Source: Erwinia pyrifoliae DSM 12163
GTDB taxonomy: Bacteria; Pseudomonadota; Gammaproteobacteria; Enterobacterales; Enterobacteriaceae
Direction of reading: 5' to 3'
DNA: 64,000 bases
NCBI RefSeq assembly: GCF_000026985.1
Contig: NC_017390.1
Location: forward strand, 1,867,456 to 1,931,455
Positions 10,215-19,477 of this stretch are shown piece by piece. Numbering within the stretch: position 1 is the first letter of the stretch; every line of letters starts with the position of its first letter. The notes beneath the pieces are model-generated. The model saw nothing but the letters and a program-made list of their open reading frames with translations, made no database searches and was not told the DNA's origin. The position numbers and the translations under genes were made by a program.

Positions 10215-11367
10215 AATAGCTGCGTCTAATAGCGCTCCACTTTTGCCAGTCCGTGTTTACCGCCCGGGAACGGGCTGACCGTTTTCATAAAGTGGCGTAC
10301 TTTTTTCAACAGTTGCCACATTGACCGGCACTGATGATTGCGTGTAATGGTATCGTGCAGCGCCTGCCACAGGCGCTCAACATGATTGACCCACGGCGAG
10401 TAAACCGGCTGGTAAATCACCCTGAACTTTGGATTCTGTTTCAGCCAGCTCAGCGTTTCACGGCTTTTGTGGATGATATAGTTATCGACAATCAGCGTGA
10501 TCGTTTTTGCCCGGCGGTAACTCGCTTTCAGGTGCTTAAGCAGGCTGATAAACAGCACCGAACTTTTGCTGTTACCGCCAACGTAACTGACTTTGCCCGT
10601 TCCGCTGTGCAGCGCACCCGCCAGGTAATATTTTTCATTTTGACCCGGTGTTACCACGCGTCTTTGCTGCCCGCGCAGTTGCCAGTCAGCACCGATTTTT
10701 GGATTGAGGTGGATATCCACTTCATCTTCATAAAATACCGGATGCTCTGCGCTGCATTTGTCCAACGCCTGGCGGATCACCGCCATCTTTTCATCTTTGT
10801 GCGGGTCACGGATCCGCAGGGTTGGCGCAGCTCTGCGCCACACCAGCCCGGCAGCGGGCAACCAGCGACGGACGGTTCCTGCATGCAACCGGCAGCCGGT
10901 TATGTCTTTAATTTTTATAGCCAACAATTCCGTACTCCAGCGTGAACGCTGATAACCAAAATCGCCGGGAGAGTGCTTTATCAGTTCACGTAACAGAGTG
11001 CAGATATGCTCAAATGGCCATCGGCGGGAGCGCCCTGCGGGCAACGATTTCAGACCTTCAACACCGGACAACGTAAACCAGTTAATCCAGCGCCCGACGG
11101 ATGAACGGGCGCAACAGAGCGTTCTGGCGACGTGGCTGACACGGTTTCCCCGGTGCAACATCAGTATGGCCGTCAGCCTGCGGGCATGATTTTTATCGCG
11201 CGTTTTATGGATAGCTTTTCGCATCAGGCGTCGTTCTTCACGGGAAATGGGTGCTATGATCGGCATTGCTCAGTCCGGTTGGTGATTTGTTTTGATTTGG
11301 CGATTGATCAGATCGCACAATCCGGGCTGAGTTCCCTCAAAGTGATCTACTATTCCGCGCAGCTATT
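10215..11367 (-). mobile_element. complete IS630-type insertion sequence (1153 bp)
   Basis: The ends are inverted repeats starting AATAGCTGCG on the left and ending CGCAGCTATT on the right. They are flanked by duplicated TA in the context C-TA-[IS]-TA-G, as expected for IS630, which targets CTAG and duplicates the TA. The 1153-bp length equals that of the classical IS630. Ends, target duplication and transposase are all intact, so the copy looks recent and possibly active. Confidence 0.93.
10226..11266 (-). CDS. IS630 family transposase
   Basis: This 346-residue Tc1/mariner-superfamily transposase has N-terminal helix-turn-helix regions (VSHVARTLCCARSSVGRWINWF and a winged-helix part around GYQRSRWSTELLAIKI). 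A DDE core follows: Asp in VFYEDEVDIHL, Asp in TLIVDNYIIHKS, and Glu in WVNHVERLWQ. Length is as in IS630. No stop or frameshift is visible. It lies antisense to ychE inside the element. Confidence 0.94.
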   Translation of the reverse strand: MPIIAPISREERRLMRKAIHKTRDKNHARRLTAILMLHRGNRVSHVARTLCCARSSVGRWINWFTLSGVEGLKSLPAGRSRRWPFEHICTLLRELIKHSPGDFGYQRSRWSTELLAIKIKDITGCRLHAGTVRRWLPAAGLVWRRAAPTLRIRDPHKDEKMAVIRQALDKCSAEHPVFYEDEVDIHLNPKIGADWQLRGQQRRVVTPGQNEKYYLAGALHSGTGKVSYVGGNSKSSVLFISLLKHLKASYRRAKTITLIVDNYIIHKSRETLSWLKQNPKFRVIYQPVYSPWVNHVERLWQALHDTITRNHQCRSMWQLLKKVRHFMKTVSPFPGGKHGLAKVERY

Positions 11368-11396
11368 TAGTTTTTAATTCTTACAGAATAATCATT

Positions 11397-11422
11397 AAGC
11401 GCATTTAATGCGCTTTTTTTTT
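11397..11422 (+). terminator. intrinsic terminator, probably originally of ychE
   Basis: AAGCGCAT pairs with ATGCGCTT around a 3-base loop and is followed by a run of about eight T. It lies right after the IS630 right end, so before the insertion it would have sat about 30 bp after the ychE stop. Confidence 0.75.
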
Positions 11423-11984
11423 GCCGGAACCTTAACCGTGCACCTTATCCGTGCATTATTCCGCTGGATTGCACTGTAATGGCGCAATTATTCATCATTC
11501 TTAATTCCAAGTGATGATTATTAATGTAATTACTGCAAAAGACCTTTCTGACCAAAGCTTAGAAACAAATGTTATTTAAATCACATCCCATATTGCAGGT
11601 TTAATTAGCCACCGTGCGGCGTTAACTGCTGAAGGAAGAGGGTTCCGTTGTCGATTTTATCATCATTTCAGTAAATTTGGCTTAATTTGTTTATCTTCTG
11701 ACCAGGTTGAGCGCGATATTTGCACAGCCGGTAAGTTGAATATAAATATATGATTTAATTCAATGTCTTGCCTGTTATTTTTCAATGATAAATAACTCTA
11801 TCCCCCTGTCTCTTTATCATGTTAAAAGAGAATGGGTTAACATTTTTATCATTTGGCATTAGGCGAGCTAAGATATTTCTGATAATTTTCAATAAATCGG
11901 CAAAGATTGGCATCAGATGTGCAAGATTTTGCTGGCGCGCTGCCGGGTTAGAGCAGGCTTCTACGATAAAGGGGTTAATGCCTG
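11423..11984. other. oppA upstream region
   Basis: This 562-bp A+T-rich spacer precedes the first oppA and must hold its promoter and a long leader. No credible ORF was found apart from a 6-codon frame overlapping the oppA start. E. coli oppA has a leader targeted by the small RNA GcvB; an equivalent site could lie here but cannot be confirmed by eye. Confidence 0.4.
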
Positions 11985-13619
11985 ATGAAATATATTAAGT
12001 CACGGTGTCTGGCGACGACCGGAATGGGAATGCTGTTTAGCCTGTGGAGCATGCAGGCACTTACCGCCGATATTCCGGCGGGGGTTAGGCTGAGTGACAG
12101 CCAGAAGCTGGTGATTAATAACGGCACGGAGCCATCATCCCTCGATCCACAAAAAAGCGAAGGGGTGCCGGAAAGTGATGTGACCCTGAACCTGCTGGAA
12201 GGCCTGGTCACCACCGATAATAACGGCAAGCTGGCACCCGGCGTGGCGCAAAGCTGGCAGAACCAGCAGGGCAAGGTGTGGATCTTAACGCTGCGCCCCG
12301 ATGCGCGCTGGAGTAACGGTGAGCCGGTGACCGCTGACGATTTCGTCTATAGCTGGCAGCGACTGGTCAGAGCCGATACCGCTTCGCCCTATGCCAGCTT
12401 TGCACAGGCCGCACACCTGCTTAATGCCGATAAGATACTGGCGGGTCAGCTTCCTGCCAGCGCGCTGGGCGTTCGGGCGCTGGATGCGCATCATCTTGAA
12501 GTCACGCTGAGCGAACCCGTACCCTATTTTCTCGCGATGGCCGCCCATACCCCCTTTAAGCCGTTAAATCGTCGCACTATTGAAACCTGGGGCGAGAAGT
12601 GGACGCAGCCCGCGCACTATGTGGGGAACGGAGCCTACACGCTAAGTGACTGGGTAATTAATGAAAAAATCGTGCTTAAGCGCAATCCGCAGTACTGGAA
12701 CAATGGCAAAACGGCGATCGAGCAGGTCACTTTTCTGCCCATTTCATCGGAAACCAGTGATGTTAACCGCTACCGCAGCGGAGAGATCGATATCAGCAAC
12801 AGTGCACTGCCGCCGGACCGCTTCCGGCAGCTTAAGCAGCAGCTGGGCGCGCAGGTTCATGTCAGCCCCTACCTTTGTACTTTTTATTACGAGCTGAATA
12901 ACCGCCGCCCGCCGTTTAACGATGCGCGGGTGCGCGCTGCGGTGAAGATGACGCTGGATCGCACCATTATTGTGGAAAAAATCATGGGGCAGGGACAGAT
13001 CCCGGCTTACAGCCTGACGCCACCCTATACCGATGGCGCGGCGTTAACGCCTCCGGCGTGGTTCACGATCGGCCAGCAGCAGCGTAATCAGCAGGCTAAA
13101 GCCGTGCTGGCAGAAGCGGGTTACAACGCCAGCAATCCACTGCGCTTTTCACTGCTGTACAACACCTCTGACGTCAACAAACAGCAGGCGATTGCTGCTG
13201 CATCAATGTGGAGTAAAAACCTCGGGGCGCAGGTGACTTTACACAATCAGGAGTGGAAAACCCTGCTCGATACTCGCCACCAGGGCAACTACGACGTGGC
13301 GCGTGCCACCTGGTGTTCCGACTATAACGAGCCTTCTACCTTCCTCAATATGATGATTGGCAATGCCTCAACCAATACCACATTTTACCGCAGCGCGGCC
13401 TTTGACGAGCTGATGAAAAGCTCGCTGACCGTTGCCGATAATGCGCAGCGGGCGCAGATTTACCGGCAGGCCGAGCAGCTGCTGGATAAGGATTCTGCCC
13501 TGGTTCCGGTCTATTACCGCGTTAGCGCCCGACTGATAAAACCCTGGGTGGGCGGCTACAGCGGCAAAGACCCACAAGATCATATGGACGTTAAATACTT
13601 TTATATTACCCGTCACTGA
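11985..13619 (+). CDS. oligopeptide-binding protein, first copy (OppA/MppA-like)
   Basis: This 544-residue periplasmic solute-binding protein (family SBP_bac_5) has a signal peptide of about 28 residues ending ALTA. The mature part carries the family hallmarks EPSSLDPQKSEG, LLEGLVTTD, ARWSNGEPVTADDFVYSWQRL and WCSDYNEPSTFLN. It captures peptides for OppBCDF. It is clearly related to, but distinct from, the second copy 173 bp downstream, so the two may differ in peptide range; the MppA-type murein tripeptide role is possible for one of them. An SD-like AAAGGGG lies upstream of the ATG. Confidence 0.93.
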   Translation: MKYIKSRCLATTGMGMLFSLWSMQALTADIPAGVRLSDSQKLVINNGTEPSSLDPQKSEGVPESDVTLNLLEGLVTTDNNGKLAPGVAQSWQNQQGKVWILTLRPDARWSNGEPVTADDFVYSWQRLVRADTASPYASFAQAAHLLNADKILAGQLPASALGVRALDAHHLEVTLSEPVPYFLAMAAHTPFKPLNRRTIETWGEKWTQPAHYVGNGAYTLSDWVINEKIVLKRNPQYWNNGKTAIEQVTFLPISSETSDVNRYRSGEIDISNSALPPDRFRQLKQQLGAQVHVSPYLCTFYYELNNRRPPFNDARVRAAVKMTLDRTIIVEKIMGQGQIPAYSLTPPYTDGAALTPPAWFTIGQQQRNQQAKAVLAEAGYNASNPLRFSLLYNTSDVNKQQAIAAASMWSKNLGAQVTLHNQEWKTLLDTRHQGNYDVARATWCSDYNEPSTFLNMMIGNASTNTTFYRSAAFDELMKSSLTVADNAQRAQIYRQAEQLLDKDSALVPVYYRVSARLIKPWVGGYSGKDPQDHMDVKYFYITRH

Positions 13620-13792
13620 ACCACAGGGCTTAGCCTGGGGGGAGAGGATGATAGCAAACCATAGCGCACATTCGCGCATATAAAAAAACAGACCGGGCTG
13701 GCGCGTTCCGTCGCCCGGTGAAGTTTTCCCGACAGGGGACAGCCACGGTGCCCGGCACACGTTGGTACATATAAAACAGGAGTAGGTCAATA

Positions 13793-15424
13793 ATGAAACA
13801 TATCACCAAGAATACGCTGATCGCCGCTGGCGTCATGGCCGCTTTGACCGGCAACCTGGCGTGGGCCGCTGACGTTCCGGCCGGCGTGCAGCTGGCGGAT
13901 AAGCAGGAGCTGGTCAAGGGCAACGGTGCCGAGCCGCAGTCGCTCGATCCGCACAAGATCGAAGGCGTTACGGAATCAAATATCAACCGCGACATTCTGG
14001 AAGGTCTGGTTATTGCCGATACAGAGGGTCAAGTGATCCCCGGCGTGGCGGAAAGCTGGGAAAGTAAAGAGGGCGGCAAGGTATGGATTTTCCATCTGCG
14101 CAACACCGCGAAATGGTCTAACGGCGAGCCGGTCACCGCGCAGGACTTTGTCTACAGCTGGCAGCGGCTGGCTGACCCGAAAACCGCGTCGCCCTATGCC
14201 AGCTATCTGCAATATGGCCACCTGCTGAACGTCGATGACATTATCGCCGGCAAGAAGTCGCCGGATACCCTCGGCGTGAAGGCGGTTGATCCTCATACGT
14301 TACAGGTGACGCTCAGTGACGCCGTACCTTACTTTTACAAGCTGCTGATCCACGCATCCATGTCACCTGTCTACAAACCGGCGGTGGAGAAGTTCGGTGA
14401 AAAATGGACCCAGCCAGCGAATTTCGTCGGCAACGGCGCGTTTAAACCGGCAGAGTGGGTGGTAAACGAACGGATCGTGCTGGAGCGCAACCCGCAGTAT
14501 TGGGATAACGCCCATACCGTGCTGAACAAGGTCACTTTCCTGCCGATCTCGTCTGAAGTCACCGATACCAACCGCTATCGCAGCGGCAGCAGCGATATGA
14601 CCTTCAACTATTTACCGATCGAACTGTATCAGAAGCTGAAAAAAGAGATCCCGGCTGAAATTCACGCTGAACCCTATCTTTGCACCTACTATTACGAGAT
14701 CAATAACCAGAAGCCACCGTTCAACGATGTGCGCGTGCGTACCGCGTTAAAACTGGGCCTTGACCGCTATATTCTGGTGAATAAGGTGAAAGCGCAGGGC
14801 GAAGATCCGGCTTACAGCTTTACGCCTCCTTATACCGACGGCATTAAGCTGACTCCGCCGGAGTGGTTCACCTGGTCACAGGACAAGCGTAACGAAGAAG
14901 CGAAAAAACTGCTGGCGGCAGCGGGTTACACCGCCGATAAGCCACTAACCTTTGACCTGCTGTACAACACCTCCGATCTGCATAAAAAGCTGGCGATTGC
15001 CGCCGCCTCCATCTGGAAAAAGAACCTTGGGGTGAACGTTAAGCTGCAAAACCAGGAGTGGAAAACCTACATTGATACCCGCCATCAGGGCAGCTTTGAC
15101 GTGGCGCGTGCGGCCTGGTGTGCCGACTACAATGAACCGAGTAGTTTTGTGAATATGCTGTTGTCAGACAGCAGCAACAATACCTCTCACTACAAGAGCG
15201 CGGCCTTTGATAAGGCGGTGAAGGCGACACTGCAGGCGAAAGATGAAAGCCAACGTGCCGCCGACTATAGCGCAGCAGAGAAAGTCCTTGATGCTGAATC
15301 CGGCATCATTCCGGTCTATTACTACAAAAATCTGCGCCTGGTGAAGCCGTGGGTCGGCGGCTATAACGGAAAAGATCCGCTGGATAATATCCGCGATAAA
15401 AATCTGTACATTATTCAACATTAA
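13793..15424 (+). CDS. oppA: periplasmic oligopeptide-binding protein OppA, second copy
   Basis: This is a 543-residue OppA, the closer match to E. coli OppA. It has a signal peptide of about 26 residues (MKHITKNTLIAAGVMAAL, ending AWA), followed by ADVPAGVQLADKQELV. It binds peptides of two to five residues and presents them to OppB/OppC. The conserved WCADYNEPSSFVNM lines the peptide pocket. It is preceded by AGGAG at good spacing. Two GC-rich hairpins separate it from oppB, as expected where the binding protein is made in excess over the membrane parts. Confidence 0.95.
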   Translation: MKHITKNTLIAAGVMAALTGNLAWAADVPAGVQLADKQELVKGNGAEPQSLDPHKIEGVTESNINRDILEGLVIADTEGQVIPGVAESWESKEGGKVWIFHLRNTAKWSNGEPVTAQDFVYSWQRLADPKTASPYASYLQYGHLLNVDDIIAGKKSPDTLGVKAVDPHTLQVTLSDAVPYFYKLLIHASMSPVYKPAVEKFGEKWTQPANFVGNGAFKPAEWVVNERIVLERNPQYWDNAHTVLNKVTFLPISSEVTDTNRYRSGSSDMTFNYLPIELYQKLKKEIPAEIHAEPYLCTYYYEINNQKPPFNDVRVRTALKLGLDRYILVNKVKAQGEDPAYSFTPPYTDGIKLTPPEWFTWSQDKRNEEAKKLLAAAGYTADKPLTFDLLYNTSDLHKKLAIAAASIWKKNLGVNVKLQNQEWKTYIDTRHQGSFDVARAAWCADYNEPSSFVNMLLSDSSNNTSHYKSAAFDKAVKATLQAKDESQRAADYSAAEKVLDAESGIIPVYYYKNLRLVKPWVGGYNGKDPLDNIRDKNLYIIQH

Positions 15425-15430
15425 GCAGGT

Positions 15431-15486
15431 CGGGCAGCGAGCTGCCCGTTTAACGCAATGTCACCGCAGCGGCTGTGCCGCTGCGG
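15431..15486 (+). other. two GC-rich hairpins between oppA and oppB
   Basis: CGGGCAGC pairs with GCTGCCCG (15431-15448) and CCGCAGCGGC pairs with GCCGCTGCGG (15464-15486). Neither has a strong T-run. They probably stabilise the oppA end of the transcript and reduce read-through into oppB, giving more OppA than OppBCDF. Confidence 0.65.
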
Positions 15487-15509
15487 CTTAACGCCAGCAG
15501 GTACGGGCA

Positions 15510-16430
15510 ATGTTAAAATTTATTCTGCGTCGTTTTCTCGAAGCGATCCCGACGCTCTTTATTCTGATCACCATTTCTTTCTTTATGATGCGGCTGGCAC
15601 CCGGTAGCCCCTTCACCGGCGAGCGTCAGCTGACGCCAGAAGTCATGGCCAATATTGAAGCCAAATATCATCTCAATGACCCGATGTGGAAGCAGTATCT
15701 CAACTATCTTCAGCAGCTGGCGCACGGGGATTTCGGCCCGTCGTTTAAATACAAAGACTATTCGGTTAACGACCTGGTCGCCGCTTCATTCCCGGTCTCC
15801 GCCAGGCTGGGCGCGGCGGCATTTCTGTTTGCGCTGGTCTTTGGCGTTAGCGCTGGGGTGATCGCTGCGCTGAAGCAAAACAGCAAATGGGATTATGCGG
15901 TAATGGGGGTGGCGATGACCGGCATCGTTATTCCGAGCTTTGTGGTGGCACCGCTGCTGGTGCTGCTGTTCTCGATTACCCTGAAATGGTTGCCCGGCGG
16001 TGGCTGGAATGGCGGGGCGCTGAAGTATATGCTCCTGCCAATGGTGGCGCTGTCGCTGGCCTATATTGCCAGCATTGCGCGTATAACCCGTGGTTCAATG
16101 ATTGAAGTTTTGCACTCCAACTTTATCCGTACCGCCCGCGCCAAAGGTCTGCCGATGCACCGCATCGTGCTGCGCCACGCGCTGAAGCCCGCGCTGCTGC
16201 CGGTGCTCTCCTACCTCGGGCCTGCTTTCGTCGGCATTATTACCGGTTCGATGGTGATTGAAACCATTTACGGCCTGCCCGGCATCGGCCAGCTGTTTGT
16301 TAACGGCGCGCTTAACCGCGACTACTCGCTGGTGTTAAGTCTGACCATTCTGGTCGGCGCATTAACCATCTTGTTTAACGCGATTGTTGACGTGCTGTAC
16401 GCCGTTATCGATCCAAAAATTCGTTACTGA
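15510..16430 (+). CDS. oppB: oligopeptide ABC transporter permease OppB
   Basis: This 306-residue inner-membrane permease has six hydrophobic helices. An N-terminal helix (FILRRFLEAIPTLFILITISFF) and an extracytoplasmic loop with HLNDPMWKQYLNYL are followed by the BPD_transp_1 domain. The EAA-type loop that contacts the ATPases reads FIRTARAKGLPMHRIVLRHALKPALL. It forms the translocation pore with OppC. It is the second part of the opp operon and is followed by oppC after 14 bp. Confidence 0.96.
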   Translation: MLKFILRRFLEAIPTLFILITISFFMMRLAPGSPFTGERQLTPEVMANIEAKYHLNDPMWKQYLNYLQQLAHGDFGPSFKYKDYSVNDLVAASFPVSARLGAAAFLFALVFGVSAGVIAALKQNSKWDYAVMGVAMTGIVIPSFVVAPLLVLLFSITLKWLPGGGWNGGALKYMLLPMVALSLAYIASIARITRGSMIEVLHSNFIRTARAKGLPMHRIVLRHALKPALLPVLSYLGPAFVGIITGSMVIETIYGLPGIGQLFVNGALNRDYSLVLSLTILVGALTILFNAIVDVLYAVIDPKIRY

Positions 16431-16444
16431 TTCTGGAGCTGGCA

Positions 16445-17353
16445 ATGAAGTTAAGTCATAAAAACAGCGAAGCCCTGGATAAATTCAGCGAAAAGCTTGA
16501 AATCGAAGGGCGCAGCCTGTGGCAGGATGCGCGCCGTCGCTTTATTCACAACCGCGCGGCGCTGGCCAGCCTGGTCGTGCTGCTGCTGGTGACGCTGTTC
16601 GTGGTACTGGCCCCGATGCTGTCGCCGTTCACCTATGATGATACCGACTGGGCGATGATGTCAGCCGCGCCGGACATCGCTTCCGGTCACTATATGGGCA
16701 CCGACTCCTCCGGGCGCGATCTGCTGGTGCGCGTGGCAATCGGCGGGCGCATCTCGCTGATGGTGGGCGTTGCCGCCGCGCTGGTGGCAGTGGTGCTCGG
16801 CACGCTTTACGGCACCCTGGCGGGGTATATCGGCGGTAAAACCGACTCGGTAATGATGCGCCTGCTGGAGATCCTCAACTCATTTCCGTTTATGTTCTTC
16901 GTTATCCTGCTGGTGACCTTTTTCGGTCAGAATATCCTGCTGATATTTGTCGCCATCGGCATGGTTTCCTGGCTGGATATGGCGCGTATCGTGCGTGGTC
17001 AGACGTTGAGCCTGAAGCGTAAAGAGTTTATTGAAGCCGCCGAGGTCGGGGGTGTCTCTACCTTCAAAATCGTGCTGCGCCACATTGTGCCTAATGTGCT
17101 GGGCGTTGTGGTGGTTTACGCCTCGCTGCTGGTGCCCAGCATGATCCTGTTTGAGTCGTTCCTTAGCTTCCTCGGTTTGGGCACCCAGGAGCCGTTAAGC
17201 AGCTGGGGCGCACTGCTCAGCGACGGGGCCAATTCCATGGAAGTTTCGCCGTGGCTGCTGCTTTATCCGGCGGCGTTCCTCGTCATTACCCTGTTCTGTT
17301 TTAACTTTATCGGCGATGGTTTACGTGATGCCCTCGACCCGAAAGATCGTTAA
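16445..17353 (+). CDS. oppC: oligopeptide ABC transporter permease OppC
   Basis: This is the 302-residue partner permease to OppB. It has a long N-terminal cytoplasmic tail, a first helix (ALASLVVLLLVTLFVVLAPML), the periplasmic GTDSSGRDLLVRVAIGGR segment typical of OppC/DppC, and an EAA loop (EFIEAAEVGGVSTFKIVLRHIVPNVLG). Inner membrane. Gaps of 14 and 11 bp to oppB and oppD support one transcript. Confidence 0.96.
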   Translation: MKLSHKNSEALDKFSEKLEIEGRSLWQDARRRFIHNRAALASLVVLLLVTLFVVLAPMLSPFTYDDTDWAMMSAAPDIASGHYMGTDSSGRDLLVRVAIGGRISLMVGVAAALVAVVLGTLYGTLAGYIGGKTDSVMMRLLEILNSFPFMFFVILLVTFFGQNILLIFVAIGMVSWLDMARIVRGQTLSLKRKEFIEAAEVGGVSTFKIVLRHIVPNVLGVVVVYASLLVPSMILFESFLSFLGLGTQEPLSSWGALLSDGANSMEVSPWLLLYPAAFLVITLFCFNFIGDGLRDALDPKDR

Positions 17354-17364
17354 GGATTTTCCCG

Positions 17365-18381
17365 ATGAGAGTAATTGAATTAAAGCCCGCAATGGCGAAA
17401 ACCCAGGGAAGCGAACCTCTGCTGGATGTGAAAGACCTGCGCGTCACCTTCAGTACCCCGGACGGCGATGTGACGGCGGTCAACGACCTTAACTTCAGCC
17501 TGCATGCCGGGGAAACGCTTGGCATTGTCGGCGAGTCAGGTTCCGGAAAATCACAGACCGCTTTCGCCCTGATGGGGCTGCTAGCCAGCAACGGCCGTAT
17601 TGGCGGTTCGGCGCGATTCCACGGTGCCGAAATTCTCAATCTGCCGGAAAAGCAGCTGAATAAGCTGCGCGCCGAGCAAATCGCCATGATTTTCCAGGAT
17701 CCGATGACCTCGCTGAACCCCTATATGCGCGTCGGTGAGCAGCTGATGGAAGTGTTGCAGCTGCACAAAGGGCTGAAGGGCGCTCAGGCGTTTGAAGAGT
17801 CGGTGCGCATGCTGGATGCGGTCAAAATGCCGGAGGCGCGCAAACGCATGAACATGTTCCCGCATGAATTTTCAGGCGGCATGCGCCAGCGCGTGATGAT
17901 TGCCATGGCGCTGCTGTGCAAACCAAAATTGCTCATCGCCGATGAGCCGACCACCGCACTTGACGTCACCGTTCAGGCGCAAATTATGACCCTGCTGAAT
18001 GAACTGAAACGGGAGTTCAATACCGCCATTATTATGATCACCCACGATCTGGGCGTGGTGGCGGGCATCTGCGATCGCGTGCTGGTGATGTATGCCGGGC
18101 GCACCATGGAATATGGTGATGCGCGCCATGTCTTTTACCAGCCGACGCATCCTTACTCCATTGGCCTGCTGGACGCAGTACCGCGCCTGGATGCGCCAGC
18201 CGGTGAGTCGCTGATTACCATCCCCGGCAACCCGCCCAACCTGCTGCGCCTGCCGGGCGGTTGCCCGTTCCAGCCGCGCTGCCCGCATGCTATGGAAGTA
18301 TGCACGACCACACCGCCGCTTGAGGCTTTTGCGCCAGGCCGACTGCGTGCCTGCTTCAAACCCGTGGAGGAACTGGTATGA
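17365..18381 (+). CDS. oppD: oligopeptide ABC transporter ATPase OppD
   Basis: This is one of the two ATPases that power peptide import. The 338-residue protein shows the Walker A motif GESGSGKSQT, the ABC signature FSGGMRQR, Walker B with LLIADEPTTALD, and the switch histidine in MITHDLGVV. The C-terminal oligo_HPY region (GCPFQPRCPHAMEVC) has clustered cysteines that in some Opp/Dpp ATPases bind an iron-sulfur cluster. It overlaps oppF by four bases (ATGA), which suggests coupled translation. Confidence 0.96.
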   Translation: MRVIELKPAMAKTQGSEPLLDVKDLRVTFSTPDGDVTAVNDLNFSLHAGETLGIVGESGSGKSQTAFALMGLLASNGRIGGSARFHGAEILNLPEKQLNKLRAEQIAMIFQDPMTSLNPYMRVGEQLMEVLQLHKGLKGAQAFEESVRMLDAVKMPEARKRMNMFPHEFSGGMRQRVMIAMALLCKPKLLIADEPTTALDVTVQAQIMTLLNELKREFNTAIIMITHDLGVVAGICDRVLVMYAGRTMEYGDARHVFYQPTHPYSIGLLDAVPRLDAPAGESLITIPGNPPNLLRLPGGCPFQPRCPHAMEVCTTTPPLEAFAPGRLRACFKPVEELV

Positions 18382-19379
18382 ATAGCGTGGCAGAGAAAAA
18401 GATCCTGCTGGAAATTGCCGACCTGAAGGTCCATTTCGATATCAAAGATGGGCGGCAGTGGTTCTGGCAAGCCCCCAAGACCCTGAAGGCGGTAGACGGC
18501 GTCAGTCTGCGTTTATACGAAGGTGAAACGCTGGGAATTGTTGGCGAGTCCGGCTGTGGCAAGTCCACGCTGGCGCGGGCGATTATCGGGCTGGTGAAAG
18601 CCACCGACGGACGCGTGGCGTGGCTGGGGCGCGATTTGCTCGGGCAAAGTGCCGAACAATGGCGCGCGGCGCGCAGCGATATTCAGATGATATTCCAGGA
18701 TCCGCTGGCATCGCTTAATCCACGTATGACCATTGGAGATATCATCGCGGAACCGCTGCGTACCTACCATCCGGACATGGCGCGTGAGCAGGTGAAAGAG
18801 CGCGTGAAAACGATGATGATGAAAGTGGGGCTGCTACCTAATCTGATTAACCGCTATCCGCACGAGTTCTCCGGCGGCCAGTGCCAGCGTATCGGCATCG
18901 CCCGCGCTTTAATCCTGGAACCTAAACTGATTATCTGCGATGAGCCGGTCTCGGCGCTGGACGTATCAATTCAGGCTCAGGTGGTCAATTTGTTGCAGAA
19001 TTTGCAGCGTGAGATGGGTCTGTCGCTGATTTTTATTGCGCACGATCTGGCGGTGGTAAAGCATATCTCTGACCGCGTACTGGTGATGTATCTTGGTCAC
19101 CCGGTGGAACTGGGCACCTATGACGAGGTGTACCAGAACCCGCAGCACCCCTATACCCGTGCGCTGATGTCAGCAGTGCCGATCCCCGATCCCGATCTGG
19201 AGAAAAACAAAACTATCCAGTTACTGGAAGGAGAACTGCCGTCACCTATCGATCCCCCATCGGGCTGCGTTTTCCGCACCCGCTGCCCGATAGCCGGGCC
19301 GGAATGTGCCGTAACGCGCCCGTTGCTGGAGGGCAGTTTCCGCCATGCGGTATCCTGCCTGAAGGTCGATCCGCTGTGA
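18378..19379 (+). CDS. oppF: oligopeptide ABC transporter ATPase OppF
   Basis: This is the second ATPase of the importer, paired with OppD. The 333-residue protein has Walker A GESGCGKST, signature FSGGQCQR, Walker B LIICDEPVSALD and switch FIAHDLAVV. The C-terminal cysteine motif is CVFRTRCPIAGPEC. Its ATG overlaps the oppD stop. It is the last opp gene; a hairpin lies about 57 bp downstream, before the convergent yciU. Confidence 0.96.
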   Translation: MNSVAEKKILLEIADLKVHFDIKDGRQWFWQAPKTLKAVDGVSLRLYEGETLGIVGESGCGKSTLARAIIGLVKATDGRVAWLGRDLLGQSAEQWRAARSDIQMIFQDPLASLNPRMTIGDIIAEPLRTYHPDMAREQVKERVKTMMMKVGLLPNLINRYPHEFSGGQCQRIGIARALILEPKLIICDEPVSALDVSIQAQVVNLLQNLQREMGLSLIFIAHDLAVVKHISDRVLVMYLGHPVELGTYDEVYQNPQHPYTRALMSAVPIPDPDLEKNKTIQLLEGELPSPIDPPSGCVFRTRCPIAGPECAVTRPLLEGSFRHAVSCLKVDPL

Positions 19380-19435
19380 TGCGCGGGTAATGCAGCCGTC
19401 AGGTTAGCAGACACCACCGGTTAGCGCATCATCGT

Positions 19436-19462
19436 GAACGTGGCTGAATGGCAGCCACGTTC
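19436..19462. terminator. hairpin between convergent oppF and yciU
   Basis: GAACGTGGCTG pairs perfectly with CAGCCACGTTC around a 5-base loop. There is no clear T-run on either side, so it is a probable rather than certain bidirectional terminator. Confidence 0.45.
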
Positions 19463-19477
19463 AATATGGCCGTTATA

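Noticed and set aside
10334..10945. 203-codon plus-strand frame inside the IS630
   Set aside because: It is the antisense shadow of the transposase; composition follows the opposite frame.
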